Below, piece after piece: positions 1 to 11,042 of a stretch of DNA of 64,000 nt. Origin of the DNA: Syngnathus acus. Taxonomy: Eukaryota; Chordata; Actinopteri; Syngnathiformes; Syngnathidae. A model generated the notes under the pieces. The model did no database searches, was not told the DNA's origin, and worked only from the letters and a program-made list of their open reading frames with translations. Every line of letters begins with the position of its first letter. Position 1 is the first letter of the stretch. The DNA lies in the NCBI RefSeq assembly GCF_901709675.1, contig NC_051107.1:6822001-6886000 (forward strand), in the 5' to 3' direction. The translations under genes and the position numbers were made by a program.

Positions 1-1640
1 CAATGTTAGCAACACGGATGTGGCCGTTCGTGGCGTCACAGTTGTTTTTCTACATTTAACGCTCAGCTTTGCTGCCTGCGGTTCTGTTAGCCATTAGCGC
101 CCCCCCCCCCCCCCCCCCTGCTTTTCAACGACCAGCAGTGCCACACTTGACGATGTTACCAAACTGTTACTTTTGCCATCCTTTGATTATTTTGGCCATT
201 AATGGTTTAGCTCATGTGTGGCATTGTGCCATTAGCCCTTAGCGGTGAGTCGGGGCCCAGATCTGCTGCCGCCGCCGCCGCTGCTGCCTGTGGCGGCCAA
301 GTTGCCTTTGGACGGCAGACTCACACTGGTCCACTACTCTGCGTGTACACATGAATGTGTGTGTGAGTCCAGATTGTATTATGTACATGTCATGACATGT
401 TTATGGACATTAGGTATGCACACATGAGAGAGGAACACTTTGTGTTGATGAGGATGTGCTATCGTTGCGCTGCTTTTACTCTCGGCCTTTTGTGTCTTTT
501 ATGTTGGACGCTTAACCTCGGTGGAGATTGTCGAAGCCACTAAAAGCCTTTCAAGTCTTCAATTGTGTGCGGAGCCAGTGTATGTTTGCATGTGGAGGTT
601 GTGTGTTTTTAGCGCTGCTTGTTGTGTGCGTGGAGATCAAGTGACGGTTGTGTGCTTGTGGATGCGGGGTTGTGTGCTGGGTCATGTGTCTGGAGACCCT
701 GTGTTTGGATGTGGCCATTGTGTCCGTGTGTCAAGTGTATGGAAGTTTTGTATTGAGCTTATGTTTGCGTGCTGTGCTTGTGTGCATGTTTGCTGATGTG
801 TTTTTGTGCATTTGCGTGTGAGGTTTTTGTCTTTATAGCAGTTTTGTGCGAAGGTTGAGGGCGTGCGTGCGTGCGTGCGTGCGTGATGGTCATGCCGCAT
901 GCAAGCATTTGTCCGCCTGACCTCCAGGTGGCGCAGTATCAGCATGTTGACGCCACCCTCCCTCCGCGTGGCCACGAGGGAGCGCCACCGAGGCCCGTCA
1001 AGCATAGTTAACGTGACTGGAGGGACACCGTAGCCCCCTCCTCACGACCAGGAATCCGTCATGGAGTCGGCTAAGATAGGCTAAAGCAAACGTGAATGCA
1101 CTTTTGTTGGTTTTGTTTCCTGCCTGCATGCACATTGCCGATGTTGAGCAATCTTTTGCTTTCGGTTGGGTTGCTTCCGTTGTTGTTGTTGTTGTTGTTG
1201 TTGAGGGGGCGGGGTTGCAGCCAAATGTCAAGTCAAAACGTCAAAAGCCTTAAATGAATAAAAGTGGTGCCATTTTCTAACAGGAAGGTGACATTGTGAC
1301 TCGCCCGTGTACACGTTTAGCACATAAGCAGTTGATGCAGGACTTTGTTGCATTACAGCCGTGGATGGAGTACATCTCTTCGATATAGTAGTACAGGTTA
1401 TTCTGGATCCTCGGTCGGCAACGTGGATATAGTACACAAACGGAGTGAGTGCAGTCAAAGTTCAACCCAGATGTGTCGTCAACACACAAACACAGAAGGA
1501 GGAGGCGACGTGCACGCACGCACGCACGCGTTCGTTGGAGAGGAAACGTCGTGGCACTCACACTCCATTTCGGAAGGCGGCGGTAATGAACTTGGAATTT
1601 GCTGGCCAACCGCCGTGAAAAGGACAAAGAAGAAGAAGAA
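1..1640. other. Gene-free left flank
   Basis: No exon with a recognisable product is seen. The stretch holds a poly-C run near 100-118, long GT-rich low-complexity DNA from about 340 to 880, a short (GCGT)n run near 863-885 and a (TTG)n run near 1170-1203. All open frames here are short and lack splice-site support or family resemblance. It may contain the far 3' end of a left-hand neighbour or the distal mdm1 promoter. Confidence 0.6.
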
Positions 1641-1650
1641 AATGAGTCTT

Positions 1651-1685
1651 TGCGCATGCGCGTGTTGGTCTGCTGCCATGGCAAC
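1651..1685 (+). promoter_or_regulatory. Candidate mdm1 core promoter: NRF1 site plus X-box
   Basis: TGCGCATGCGCG at 1651-1662 is a perfect NRF1-type palindrome. GCTGCCATGGCAAC at 1672-1685 is one base from the RFX X-box palindrome. Both lie in a GC-rich stretch about 560 bp upstream of the first certain mdm1 exon. RFX sites are common in promoters of cilium and centriole genes, and MDM1 is a centriolar protein, so the placement is coherent. Assignment to mdm1 is inference. Confidence 0.5.
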
Positions 1686-1953
1686 AGCGGCGTTTCGTTG
1701 CGCTCGATGTTAGCCCTCAGGGCCGGGCCGGGCCGGACTTGTCGCCTTCATTCTTGCTCGTTGTTTCTTTTCGTCCGCGACGCGTCGAAGAACCACTTGT
1801 TGTTGCCCAGGTGCCCGCCGTCTCGTTCTCTTTTAGCCCGGACACGTCATGACGCTCACGGTAAGATGAGCTTAGCTGTTAGCCTGACTGCGCTAATGAA
1901 CCTGCTAACCAGCCAATTAGCGCCATCGCAAGTGACGAAGCGTACCAAAAATG

Positions 1954-2090
1954 TGTTTTTAGAGATGATTGGCAGCTGCTGCTCGTACTTCTGCTCCGTC
2001 AATTAGTAGTGACGTCACCGTTGTGAACTGTTTTTAGAGATGATTGGCAGCTACTCGTACTCCTGCTCCGTCAATTAGAAGTGACGTCAC
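1954..2090. repeat. Tandem duplication of a ~62-bp unit, each copy ending in a CRE
   Basis: The segment at about 1954-2018 is repeated at about 2029-2090 with a few differences and a small deletion. Both copies contain the stretch TTTTTAGAGATGATTGGCAG and end in a perfect TGACGTCA palindrome, at 2010-2017 and 2082-2089. The pair lies between the candidate mdm1 promoter and the first certain mdm1 coding exon. Confidence 0.7.
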
Positions 2091-2244
2091 TGATGGCACT
2101 ACTTTCGGCAATGACGGGCAACGACTCCATTGTTTGTCTATAAATGACCTCTCCCGCCAAGCGAGCCGTCAGTTGTTGGGGGACAGTTACCTGGCGACCA
2201 ATCACTCGTTTCCCCGTCTATCCAATCTTGATGTCATTTGTCAG

Positions 2245-5092
2245 AGTGAATACAAGAGGAGTTACGGACGTTCTCGGAGCGTTTCTCCTCAGCCAGGCGA
2301 CGCGTTGGCCCGTGGCAAAGGTAAGCACCAGATTGAAGAAAACGGCTGTTTTGATCTACCTTTTGATTTGATCTGTCTGTCTTGTCTGTCTAATCAGCCG
2401 GGAGCAGAGAAGACCGGCTCGGTTTTGAGAGGCGATGCGGTCCTGCCGCCGGCGCACGGGCCCACAGCGCCTCCGTCGTCACAGCGCGAAACAAGGAAAA
2501 CGACCGCAAACGTACGCCGGGTTCCGCCGGGTCAGATCCTCCGCTGCGTCCGAGGCGCCAAAGACCTCAACCGGTAGCGGGACGCGCACATTCTCGCGCC
2601 GAGAAAGCAGAGCGCCCCTATGAGTCGGCGAGCGGCATCGCTGACGCTGCTTCTCCCCTGCTGACGGCACAACAGGTGGCTGGCACCACACCGTGTGCGC
2701 CACACGCGACGCCTCTTCCGCCGGTCACGTGATGCCCTTTTTGTCCTTAGATGCTCCGCCCCTGCAGAAGAGAGGCCTCCTCCTTTCGATTGCAGCCCGT
2801 TGCCATGGAAACGAAAGCGCACGTGACGGAACCGCAGAGCCGTCCCCTCTCCTCGGAAACCGAGTACCGCCGCAGCTTCCGAGGTGTGTCTCCGCCTCGT
2901 GGCCCCCCCCGCCTGCGCAAGCATCTGGAATGCCGGCAGAGAGTTCCGCTCTCTGACACGCGCGGCGTAAGCACGCACGCACGCACGCACACACAAGGCA
3001 CGGCGGATGACAAGGTCGACCATCCGTGATGATTTCATTGCTATTGTGTGATCAGAAGAGTCAGAGGATGAGAAAGGAGTCCGAAATGATGCCCCACCCA
3101 CAGCATGCTGGCCCCGCCAGCCAAAGCGAAGCCACACCCCCGCCGCAGGTTCAGCGACAACGCAGGTGTGCCTGCGTCTTTTTAGGCTAATATAGTAGGC
3201 CTTGACACGCGTGCGTGTTCCCAACGTAAGCTATTAATGCGCATGTGTGTGTGTGTGTGACAGGAACCTGCTGACGGAATATGAAGCCAACTTTCCTTTT
3301 CCCCAATGTGGAGACACAGGCGAGACCCCTCAGGTGACCCCAAAGCCAAGCATCTTAGCTCAACCACTTTGCTAAGCTCACCTTGTGTGACTTGATGAGT
3401 CAGCTCAAGAACATGAGAAATAGCGCGTGCGGAAACCAGCCAACCACCACAGTTCATTTCGGGGAAACTGTGTACATACACACAATGCAACACACTCACA
3501 CGTACAAACATGCAACTCAACCGAATTGTATTTGTAGAGCACTTCAAAAAAGGAAACAAGCATAGCTGCGTCAAAGTGCTAATTCCCAAGGCGCACACAG
3601 CAAGGAGGTAGGTTGCTCAGGTGTACCTAATAGAAAGTCTTCTCCCTCAAAGCCAGCAAGTGATGTGCGTTGCCTTCCTGTTGCCGTGCGCCTTTGCATC
3701 AGGGTCACCGCGGTCACGCTTGGCTTTTACCAGAACACTTTGGGAGCCTTCAAAGCGCTGACTCACTTCTGAGAAGCGCCTTTCCTCCATTTGGGTCACA
3801 GCCGCCACACGCTGCCACTGCCGCGCGCGCACGTGTGTGACAAGTGTCCCTGCATTTGTGCGACAGGTGTGTCGGTGTGCCGCACCCTCTGAAGTCGAAG
3901 CCGCGTTGTGTGCAGGTGATGCTGTTGAGGGAGAAGGCCCGGTGGTACCGGCGGCGGACGTGGGGGACCAACTTCTCCCGGCAGCACCTGAGCCAGCTCA
4001 AGTCCCAGCACAACATTTCGTGGGAGCCCGACGGCGGCGGCGGCGGCGGGCCCCACCGGCCCGCCTCGGTGCCCCGCCCTTCTCCCTGTGCCCAGGCTCC
4101 GGACTCGGCCAGGTGAGGCACCTGCGCCGGCCGCTGGCGTCTGCGCCCACGCTGGCTGCCGTCTGCGCCCGCGCCGGCCGCTGGCTGCTGGCTGCCGTCT
4201 GCGCCGGCCGCTGGCTGCCATCTGCGCCGCTCGTCATCCCGCCTGCGCTTGTGTCCCTTTCTCTCCCTCCCTCCCTCCGCAGCCGCCCCCGCGAAGGCCC
4301 GGCGGCGATAGAAGACGGCGAGGACGAGGATGACAAAGGTGCGGGACGCTTTCCCACTCCCGAGAATTACGGCGGGCCGCTTCACAGAACTCATCTTGAT
4401 CTCACCACACCCACCTGCGGTACGCACACCCTGCGCTTGACAAAAGGACAAAAGTGATGCGTGTGTCTCCAGCAGGGGGCGGCATGCTGGTGGGCAAGGC
4501 CACTTCACGAGAAGCTTTTCAGGTGATTGATTTGATCACTCTGCGATCGGTCGAACGATGAAGCGACCGACGTGCTCCCTGCGCAGAGGCGCCACGGCGG
4601 CGATCCGGCGGCGCACGCCGAGCTTCCTCCGGAAGGGCCCGCGGCGTCCCGGCCGAGCTCGGCCGGGACGCGCGTCATCCGGGGCCTGCTGAGACACGCC
4701 GAATTCCAACACAACGGTGAGCGCCGGCCGTGGCTGCAGCAGCGGCCCGACGACATCTTGACCGTGCGGCGCTCGCGTGCGCGCAGGTGAGCTGGGCCTG
4801 AGGATCCGCTCGTCCGCCGCCGGCCGCCGCCGGCCGCTTGTGTCCCGACCGAGGTGACTCGCCGTCTCGTCTTTGCGGCGGCAGGCTGGACTTTTTTTTT
4901 TGCTTGTTTGGAATGGTTAAGCGAGGCATATTTGAAGGCACCGGACGCTGGCGGCCACGTCTGCTTTCTCCTTGGGCCTAACGCCGGCCTCCCTTCTTTT
5001 GGGGCCAAGACGTCACGTGGAGTCGCTCGCTGGCGCCGGCCGTGCTGGAGCGAGGGCGGAACAGGCCGTGCCAATTCTGGGGGAGGAGCTGA
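2245..5092 (+). CDS. mdm1: Mdm1 nuclear protein homologue (microtubule-binding, centriolar)
   Basis: MDM1 binds microtubules and localises to centrioles, where it restrains centriole duplication (family knowledge). Eleven exons join in frame: 2245-2320, 2398-2675, 2751-2966, 3056-3165, 3264-3333, 3916-4112, 4283-4419, 4476-4522, 4587-4716, 4787-4853 and 5023-5092. They encode about 465 residues. The product has the family repeats SEYKRSY, TEYRRSF and TEYEANF, the block LREKARWYRRR...GTNFSRQHL, then HRTHLDLTTP, LRHAEFQHN and a C-terminal FWG. These match the known MDM1 order. The protein is shorter than human MDM1 (about 714 residues). The true start is unresolved. A mini-exon 1849-1860 (ATG plus three codons, donor GTAAGA) fits phase 0. 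The 67-bp exon at 4787 is the least certain. Intron 5 (3334-3915) carries a reversed repeat tail. Confidence 0.88.
3513..3590 (-). mobile_element. LINE/SINE 3' tail in mdm1 intron 5
   Basis: The sequence around GTATTTGTAGAGCACTTC resembles the reversed 3' tail of common fish L2-type retroelements, which read as AAGCACTTTGA... followed by a short A-rich repeat. Only the tail is present and no coding part is seen. The family name is from memory of the motif, not from a search. Confidence 0.4.
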
Positions 5093-5852
5093 GCCGCCGC
5101 CGCCGCCGCCACGGATGGACCGCTAACTCCACCTTCTTCCCATTGGTTCATTTCAGTCTCCTCCTTCGCTCTTCATTCTTGTACGACTTTTGTATCCTTT
5201 CTTGAGTTCTTATTTCCTTCATTCTTCTGACACACATTTGATGTGAGTGGTTCTTTAATTGTCACGGATTGCTCTCGCTCTTGGAAACTTCTCGTTTCCT
5301 CTCGGAACCTTTTATCCGGTGACGAAGAGTCCGTCCCGCGACGAGGCCTCCCGTTCCCCCGCTGATCAAATATTGTCCGGCTGCGGGCGTCACTTGCGCT
5401 CAAATTCCCGCTGAAGGTACAACGGTTTACCATAAACGTGTCTTTTGTGACGTCGCGGTTGTTATTTTGATGTCATTAATTGCCAGTGACGTGTGGCAAT
5501 AAACGTGCTTGGCAAACATCGTGATGACTCTGAGCTCCCGCACTGGTGCGACATGCTCGTTCAGCATGCGTATATGCACTCCTGCATATACTGTACACAC
5601 TCTCATTCACTTTCTCTCTCCCTCTCCCTCCCAGGAAACAAAGAAGTGCTCCAGTCACTGGTCCAGATTAATAATAAACACCGTTTCTCATCACACTTTT
5701 TTGATTGACACTTCATTTCCTCCAGGTGACCGTAAACACGTTGACCTCCGCGTGTGTGTAGTGCGTGCGTGCGTGCGCGCGCGGCCGTGCGTGCGTGCGT
5801 TGGGGTTTTTTGCTTGCCCTATTTTCAGGTGGGGGGGCGGAGGCTTTGTGTG
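5093..5852. other. mdm1 3' flank and il22 upstream region
   Basis: No exon is recognised. AATAAA signals at 5498-5503 and 5673-5678 are possible mdm1 polyadenylation sites. A (GCGT)n run lies near 5760-5800. The right end leads into the il22 TATA box. Confidence 0.5.
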
Positions 5853-5859
5853 TATAAAA
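5853..5859 (+). promoter_or_regulatory. TATA box of il22
   Basis: TATAAAA lies 85-91 bp upstream of the il22 start codon at 5944, which leaves room for a short 5' untranslated region of about 60 bp. A TATA promoter is usual for inducible cytokine genes. Confidence 0.7.
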
Positions 5860-5943
5860 TGCGGCGTGTGCTCTGGTCTCACATCACCTGCGCATTTGCT
5901 CCTCTCTTCGCCAACTCTGTTTTTGATATTTCGCTCCATCATC

Positions 5944-6975
5944 ATGAAAGCGGTCGGCATCGCAGCGCTCGTTTCCCTCCGCCTCCTTGGCGTGCTGGCG
6001 CTGCTCCTGATCGGCTGCGTCCGGCGAGGGGAGGCGGGACCCGTCTTTCGGCCGCTCAGCCCAGTTTTGAGGAGTCCAAACACGTACCGGGCCGCAGAGG
6101 AAGTCTCGCTGCACGTAAGTGGTACGACCGCCACGTGAGCGTCGTCGCCGGCCCAGTATGACACCTTGCGGCCCTGCCGTGTTCTTTCCGTGTTGCCGTT
6201 CTTCAGGCTCAGCGCTCCGAGACGGAGGAGGAGTCAAACGTCAGGCTGAACGTTCCGGTGGCGGACGAGGAGGTAAAGGATCAATTCAAAGGCCTCGAGC
6301 GGCGAGGGCTCGACCGTAGCTCACCTGAGCGCCGCCCCTTCTTCTCAAGGAGCACGTGGTGGTCTGCTGCCTGCACAGCAACATCCTGGACTTCTACCTG
6401 AAGGACGTCTTCGACGGCCTCGACGACCGGCATCCCAGAATGCACCAGCTGCACTCGGACCTCAGCAGAGCCGGCCAAGACCTCAAAGAGCACGGATGCG
6501 TGAGTGGAGTGGTTTGAGTCGGATGACTTTGGAAAATTGAGTGTGTGTGTGTGTGTGTGTGCTCTTCCGCTGGCAAACGGACTTTTTGAGCTCTTGCGTG
6601 CCCTTTTCAGAATGCGCCGCACTACCAAGACCACCGGCACGTGGTGCAGTTCCGCGACAAGCTGGCCCAGGTAGGCTTTGCATGCGTTGAAAATGGAAAA
6701 TAGAACAAGCCAGTCATTCGTGTGTAGTTGTGGAGGCCTTTCACACACACGCGCGCATGCTATGTACTGAGGTTTTCTCAGCGGGGCACTTTGGCTGGCT
6801 GTCAAAAGCCAAAGGGTCGAAGAACGGCAGCAGAAGGCTCCGCCCGCTTGATGACTTGGTGTGAATTTGGATTTGTCTGTAGATGGACAGCAGTCGTGGC
6901 CTGAAAAAGGCCTTGAGCGAGGTGAACATTCTCTTCACGTATCTACATGACAACTGCGTGAGCGCCGCCCGCTGA
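5944..6975 (+). CDS. il22: Interleukin-22
   Basis: IL-22 is a secreted IL-10-family cytokine acting on epithelial cells through IL22RA1/IL10RB. Five exons, all phase 0, encode 179 residues: 5944-6114, 6207-6272, 6350-6499, 6611-6670 and 6883-6975. Residues about 8-32 form a hydrophobic signal peptide. The CCLHSNILDFYLKDVF helix, the HYQDHRHVVQFRDKLAQ segment and the C-terminal helix ending in NILFTYLHDNC match the fish IL-22 pattern. The five-exon phase-0 plan is that of class II helical cytokines. It sits just downstream of mdm1 in the same orientation, as in other vertebrates, which favours il22 over il26. A TATA box lies upstream, and the 3' region has ATTTA motifs near 7009-7031 and AATAAA at 7077-7082. 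Confidence 0.9.
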
Positions 6976-7076
6976 CGCACACAACCAACTACCACAACTA
7001 TGACTACTTTATTTATTGGCCTTACTATTTATGTGGCTGTTACCATGGAGACATGTGTTACAGTACTGACATTTCA

Positions 7077-7082
7077 AATAAA
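7077..7082 (+). terminator. il22 polyadenylation signal
   Basis: AATAAA lies about 100 bp after the il22 stop codon and follows an AU-rich stretch (near 7009-7031) containing two ATTTA motifs. Confidence 0.6.
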
Positions 7083-7534
7083 CTTGCTTCTTTCAACAAC
7101 AACAACAACCAGAAATCTTTTGTTGGCCAAGATGGCGGGGTGCGCGCGCGCGCGATACACTTGTCACACACCTGAGACGCTTTCACAAACGTTACGTGCT
7201 TACGCTACGTTTTCAAATACTGCATGTTAAATAGTTGGCGAATTCATTCTCATGTGTGGGGGCCGGGCGGCCTGCCGTGATGACGTCACTGTCACTCGGG
7301 CGCGACCAGTGTTTACCTGCCGGTTGATGCGATTCGAAGCACCGGCGGGTGGTTGAAGCCAAGCTGCATGGCAGCCTTTCTGCACAATTTCACGACGCCT
7401 CTGATGCGTACACATGAATTCATCTGCATGCAGGTAAACACACACACACACACACGCAAGGTCACATGATGTTTGTGCGTCCAGATGCGTTGTCCTCCAT
7501 CTGCCAAAAAAGAAGCCCAAGTCAAAGTTATCAC

Positions 7535-8062
7535 ATAGAATAGAATAGATCTTTATTGTCATTGTCACATGTACAACGAAATTTAAAAAGTGCCAACCGA
7601 TCCGCGCATGCGATAAAAAATATATAGAATAAATAGAATAAAAAGCTAAAACCCCACAGAAGAACATACACAGACATAATCATTTACGTTTAGCTGCATT
7701 CAATGTGACTACCGCTGTAGGGTAAAAACTGTTGGCGAATCTGCTAGTCCTCGACCTAATTAATCTGTAGCGTCTGCCTGATGGCAACGGTTCGAAAAGG
7801 GAGTGGCCAGGGTGGGAAGTGTCCTTCAGAATGTTCGGTGTTTTTTGGAGACAGCGGGTTCTGTGTAGGTCTTCCAGTGTGGGGAGAGGGCAGCCAATGA
7901 TCTTCTGTGCTGTGTTGATGACCCCTTGGAGCTTTTTCCTCTGAGCAGCAGTGCAGCTGGAGTACCAAACACGTATACAGTACGTTCAAGTGCTTTCTAT
8001 GGAGCAGCGATAGAAGGACACCAGCAGTCTCCGTGTAATGCTGTGCCTCCTCAGCACATTTA
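7535..8062 (-). mobile_element. Decayed LINE 3' fragment (reverse transcriptase C-terminus plus tail)
   Basis: On the - strand, from about 8055 down to 7680, the translation gives the C-terminal reverse-transcriptase signature of common fish LINEs: SFYRCSIEST, then VWYSSCTAAQRKKLQG, CPLPTLEDLH, RCLQKTPNIL, and HSLFEPLPSGRRYR. An in-frame TGA near 7986-7988 shows decay. The low end carries the repeat tail ATAGAATAGATCTTTATTG followed by a fish LINE 3' end. It is a 5'-truncated dead copy between il22 and the IFN genes, where il26 would be expected. Confidence 0.8.
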
Positions 8063-8724
8063 ATTCAACGTGATGTCGATACGCTTCCGTGTTTGGTGCG
8101 TAAAAGCGGCTCGGAGTTGCCTCCTCGTCCAACTTGGGCTCATCCAACCTCATTTAAGAAAGACACTTGGGGATTAAAAGGCAGACTTCCGATGCTCACC
8201 GTAGGATAAGGACAACAGGCAAGGTCAGTTGAGCAAATTTGGCCTCGCGCATTTATGCAGCGCGGGTGCGGATGGAATTCATGGAGTGGAAAAAAGGGCG
8301 TCACAAAGACTTTGAGTGGAAACAAAGTTGGCGTTGCGGCCGCTGAAAGTAGCCCTACTGGCCTCTTTAGCGGCCACACGCACCCACACGCGAATAGCTT
8401 CACTCGTTACGCACTGCTACCTAGCAGCTTAGCATACCTGCACTTGGACCTCTCTGTCGAGCGCGCGCGCGCACACACACACACACACACAAAAGAGTCA
8501 GTAATGGCTGGGAGGTTTATTTGCACGACCACACGCCCTGGTGGGTCAAGGTGGCCTTATGAAAATGTTTGGAACCACACAACCATCTAGAAAGCAAGTG
8601 TCAACCACGCACACACGTCATCCCCGTGCTGAGGCTTCTGCGAAAACTGATGACAACCGCAGTGACCCGGCCGGGAGTGTCCTCACCAAGATGGAGGTGA
8701 GTGGAAATTCCTTCAAGGAAGGCC

Positions 8725-8725
<1 letters not shown>

Positions 8726-8798
<73 letters not shown>

Positions 8799-8940
8799 CT
8801 GTGTGCCTGTGTGTGTGTGTGTGCGCGCGTGTGTGTGCCTGTGTGCCTGTGTGCGTGCGTGTGTGTGTGTGCGCGCGTGTGTGTGCCTGTGTGCCTGTGT
8901 GCGTGCGTGTGTGCCTGTGTGCGTGCGTGTGTGTACGTGC
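8726..8940. repeat. Long (GT)n array with GCGT and GCCT variants
   Basis: About 215 bp of GT dinucleotides, pure at the left and interrupted by GTGCCT and GCGC units on the right. It ends about 110 bp before the TATA box of the next gene. The long open frames here in both directions are artefacts of the repeat. Such alternating purine-pyrimidine DNA can adopt Z-form. Confidence 0.95.
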
Positions 8941-9048
8941 GTGCAAATGCACGCACGCACGGGTGTTTCTGAGTAGCAGCGAAGTTCAGAGGAAGATTCT
9001 GGTGTTTGCTACCGAGCAGCCACAGACCACAATGAAACAAAAGACGCG

Positions 9049-9055
9049 TATAAAA
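9049..9055 (+). promoter_or_regulatory. TATA box of the IFN-gamma-related gene
   Basis: TATAAAA within CGCGTATAAAAGATGC lies about 120 bp upstream of the start codon at 9173. Confidence 0.7.
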
Positions 9056-9172
9056 GATGCGAGCGGCGCTCAGCGAATTGACCTGAAAAAGCGTCGCCAT
9101 CGCTCAGCATTTGCCACTCGTCTCCCGTCTCACGGCACCCTCCTCTCGTCTCCGGTCACTCCGTCCGCCGCC

Positions 9173-10179
9173 ATGTCGCCGCCGAGCCGCTTGTGTCTTC
9201 TGCTCCTGCTGGGTTCCCTGGTGGTAGGCACCAGTCACTCGGACCCGTATCCAGAACTGAGAAAAATCCTGGAGGACATCTCCAAAGATGTGGTGAGCTG
9301 ACGGCGGATCAAGCCGCTTTACTGTCGTTACTTGTCGCGTTTTGCGTCCGTCATTTTGTTTTCGTGCGTGTATTGTAGTGTATATACTACGTACGTACCA
9401 TTGTATTGTGATGTGGTGTATGTTGCTTGTGCTCTGGAATGCCCATTTCTTGGGTATCTCAGGCTGTGTGTGGTTCAGCACTTTTAGCATATGTTTGTTT
9501 GTGTGTGTGTTTCAGGATCTGAAGAGCGTAAACATCAGCACTCATCCTCCCTTCAAGAGCGTCATCAAGAGCATCAGAGCGTGTCAGGTAGGAAGAGAAA
9601 AGCCGAGGCCAAAATGGTCCTTCGCAGCAGCGCTGACTGGCGCCTTTGGTCCCCGCAGAACCGAGAGGAAGTCAAGCTGGCGAAGGCCACGTTGCACGTG
9701 TATACGCGCATCTCGGAGAGCATCCTGCACAACGACACCCTGCTGAAGGTAGCGCCCGACCAGGAGCGGCTCAGGCGCAACGTCGGCCAGCTGACAAGCA
9801 AATTGCGCCACCTGAGCGCCACCCTGGCCAGACGCCACTGCCCCAACACCGCAAACGTCCTGCATCAGCTCACGCAGCTCCAGGTTAGCGCCACGCAGCT
9901 CCGCTCAAAAGAAAAAAAAACCTCATTTCATCATTCAATTCATACTTTAATAGATCATTGAAAAAAGAAATCAAGTATAATGACAACATTGAAAACTATA
10001 TAATCACACACAAAAGGTCAAAGAGTTAAGTGTGAATTGAACCCTGTGCGTGTGTGTGTGTGCAGGTGGATGACGTGACATTCCAGAAGAGAGCGCTCTC
10101 TCAGTTTCTGGAGGTGTACAACATGGCAACTGTAATTGGCTCTCACACTTTGGCCTCACCCACCGATGCCTCGCCGTGA
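9173..10179 (+). CDS. ifng1r: Interferon-gamma-related cytokine (fish IFN-gamma-rel)
   Basis: Fish carry a second type II interferon beside ifng1. Four phase-0 exons encode 176 residues: 9173-9292, 9516-9587, 9659-9883 and 10066-10179. Residues 1-23 form a signal peptide with a run of leucines, followed by DPYPELRKILEDI. The last exon carries VDDVTFQKRALSQFLEV, which matches the IFN-gamma signature helix (human VTDLNVQRKAIHELIQV). Unlike the neighbouring ifng1, the C-terminus (SPTDASP) lacks a basic nuclear-localisation tail, which is the usual distinction of the related form. The four-exon plan also fits IFN-gamma and not five-exon il26. The 3' untranslated region has UUAUUUA-type motifs at 10207-10228 and AATAAA at 10346-10351. 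The symbol follows zebrafish usage and does not denote a receptor. Confidence 0.85.
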
Positions 10180-10345
10180 ATGTATTTTTCTCCAAATGAT
10201 TCTTCTAATTTATTCCTTTATTTAATTCCCTCCCTCCCTCCCTCCCTCCTGTACCTTAATTTATTCTCTTTAGCGGAAGAAGCAGACCTTTTTGAACCTG
10301 TTTTCTCATCATCAATACATTTGTCGTCTTGATTGAAATGACAAT

Positions 10346-10351
10346 AATAAA
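10346..10351 (+). terminator. Polyadenylation signal of the IFN-gamma-related gene
   Basis: AATAAA lies about 170 bp after the stop codon, downstream of the AU-rich stretch at 10207-10228 and a (TCCC)n run. Confidence 0.6.
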
Positions 10352-11042
10352 AGCACACGCCCAAAGTTCACGCTTGGTCCCTGAAGTTTCCTGGAAAGTG
10401 ACGACTTGAACTCGTTTCTGCCTTCCTCACGCTTTCACTTGAACTCAGTGGCGATGGCACCTTAACCTTTCAGGCCAGGCCAGGGCCATTTTGGGTCTGC
10501 TCAGTGCTGCGTGATGCTGTGGGGGATTTTCTTTCTTTTGAGCCTTTATTGGAATTGACGTTGCCTGTCAAAAATCAACTCGGAAGCTCCGTCCGTACCT
10601 ATGTTGCCAGACGGTGGTTAGTTGCAGTTCATTTGGAAAGGCAAGGCGCACCAAAATAGCAGCGGGTGCTCTGCAAAGTGACACGCAACTGCTCAAAGTG
10701 AATCCTAGCAGTAAAAGAAATTCAAGAGAAGTTCCTCTAAACGTCATCGTGGCTTCCGCGCGCACACACACACACACATTGCGTGTGGGTGTGCGCGGGA
10801 CCCCCCACCTTGTCCTTCTCTGAATTTTGGTGATTTAAAGGAAATCGTCAACCACATTTTCACACTTAAATCATCACCGCGCGCACACGTGTGCGAGCCC
10901 GCGTACGCGTCTCTTCTCTTAAATGCGAAACATCGTCGACACTTCTTCACATCAGCATCGCCGCCGCCGGGACCGAGTCGGGGCCCGCCTCAGGAATCGC
11001 ACGTGTGCGGCACACACGCGCTCGAGTGGACTCCGGTTGACC

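Noticed and set aside
2799-2812. X-box-like GTTGCCATGGAAAC
   Set aside because: It falls inside an mdm1 coding exon and is probably coincidental.
8601-9100. Long frames of alternating Cys/Val or His/Thr across the GT array
   Set aside because: Any (GT)n or (GCGT)n array is open in several frames; there is no start context, splice support or complexity.
9173-10179. Identity of this gene as il26
   Set aside because: It has four exons, not five, and the last exon carries the IFN-gamma signature helix.
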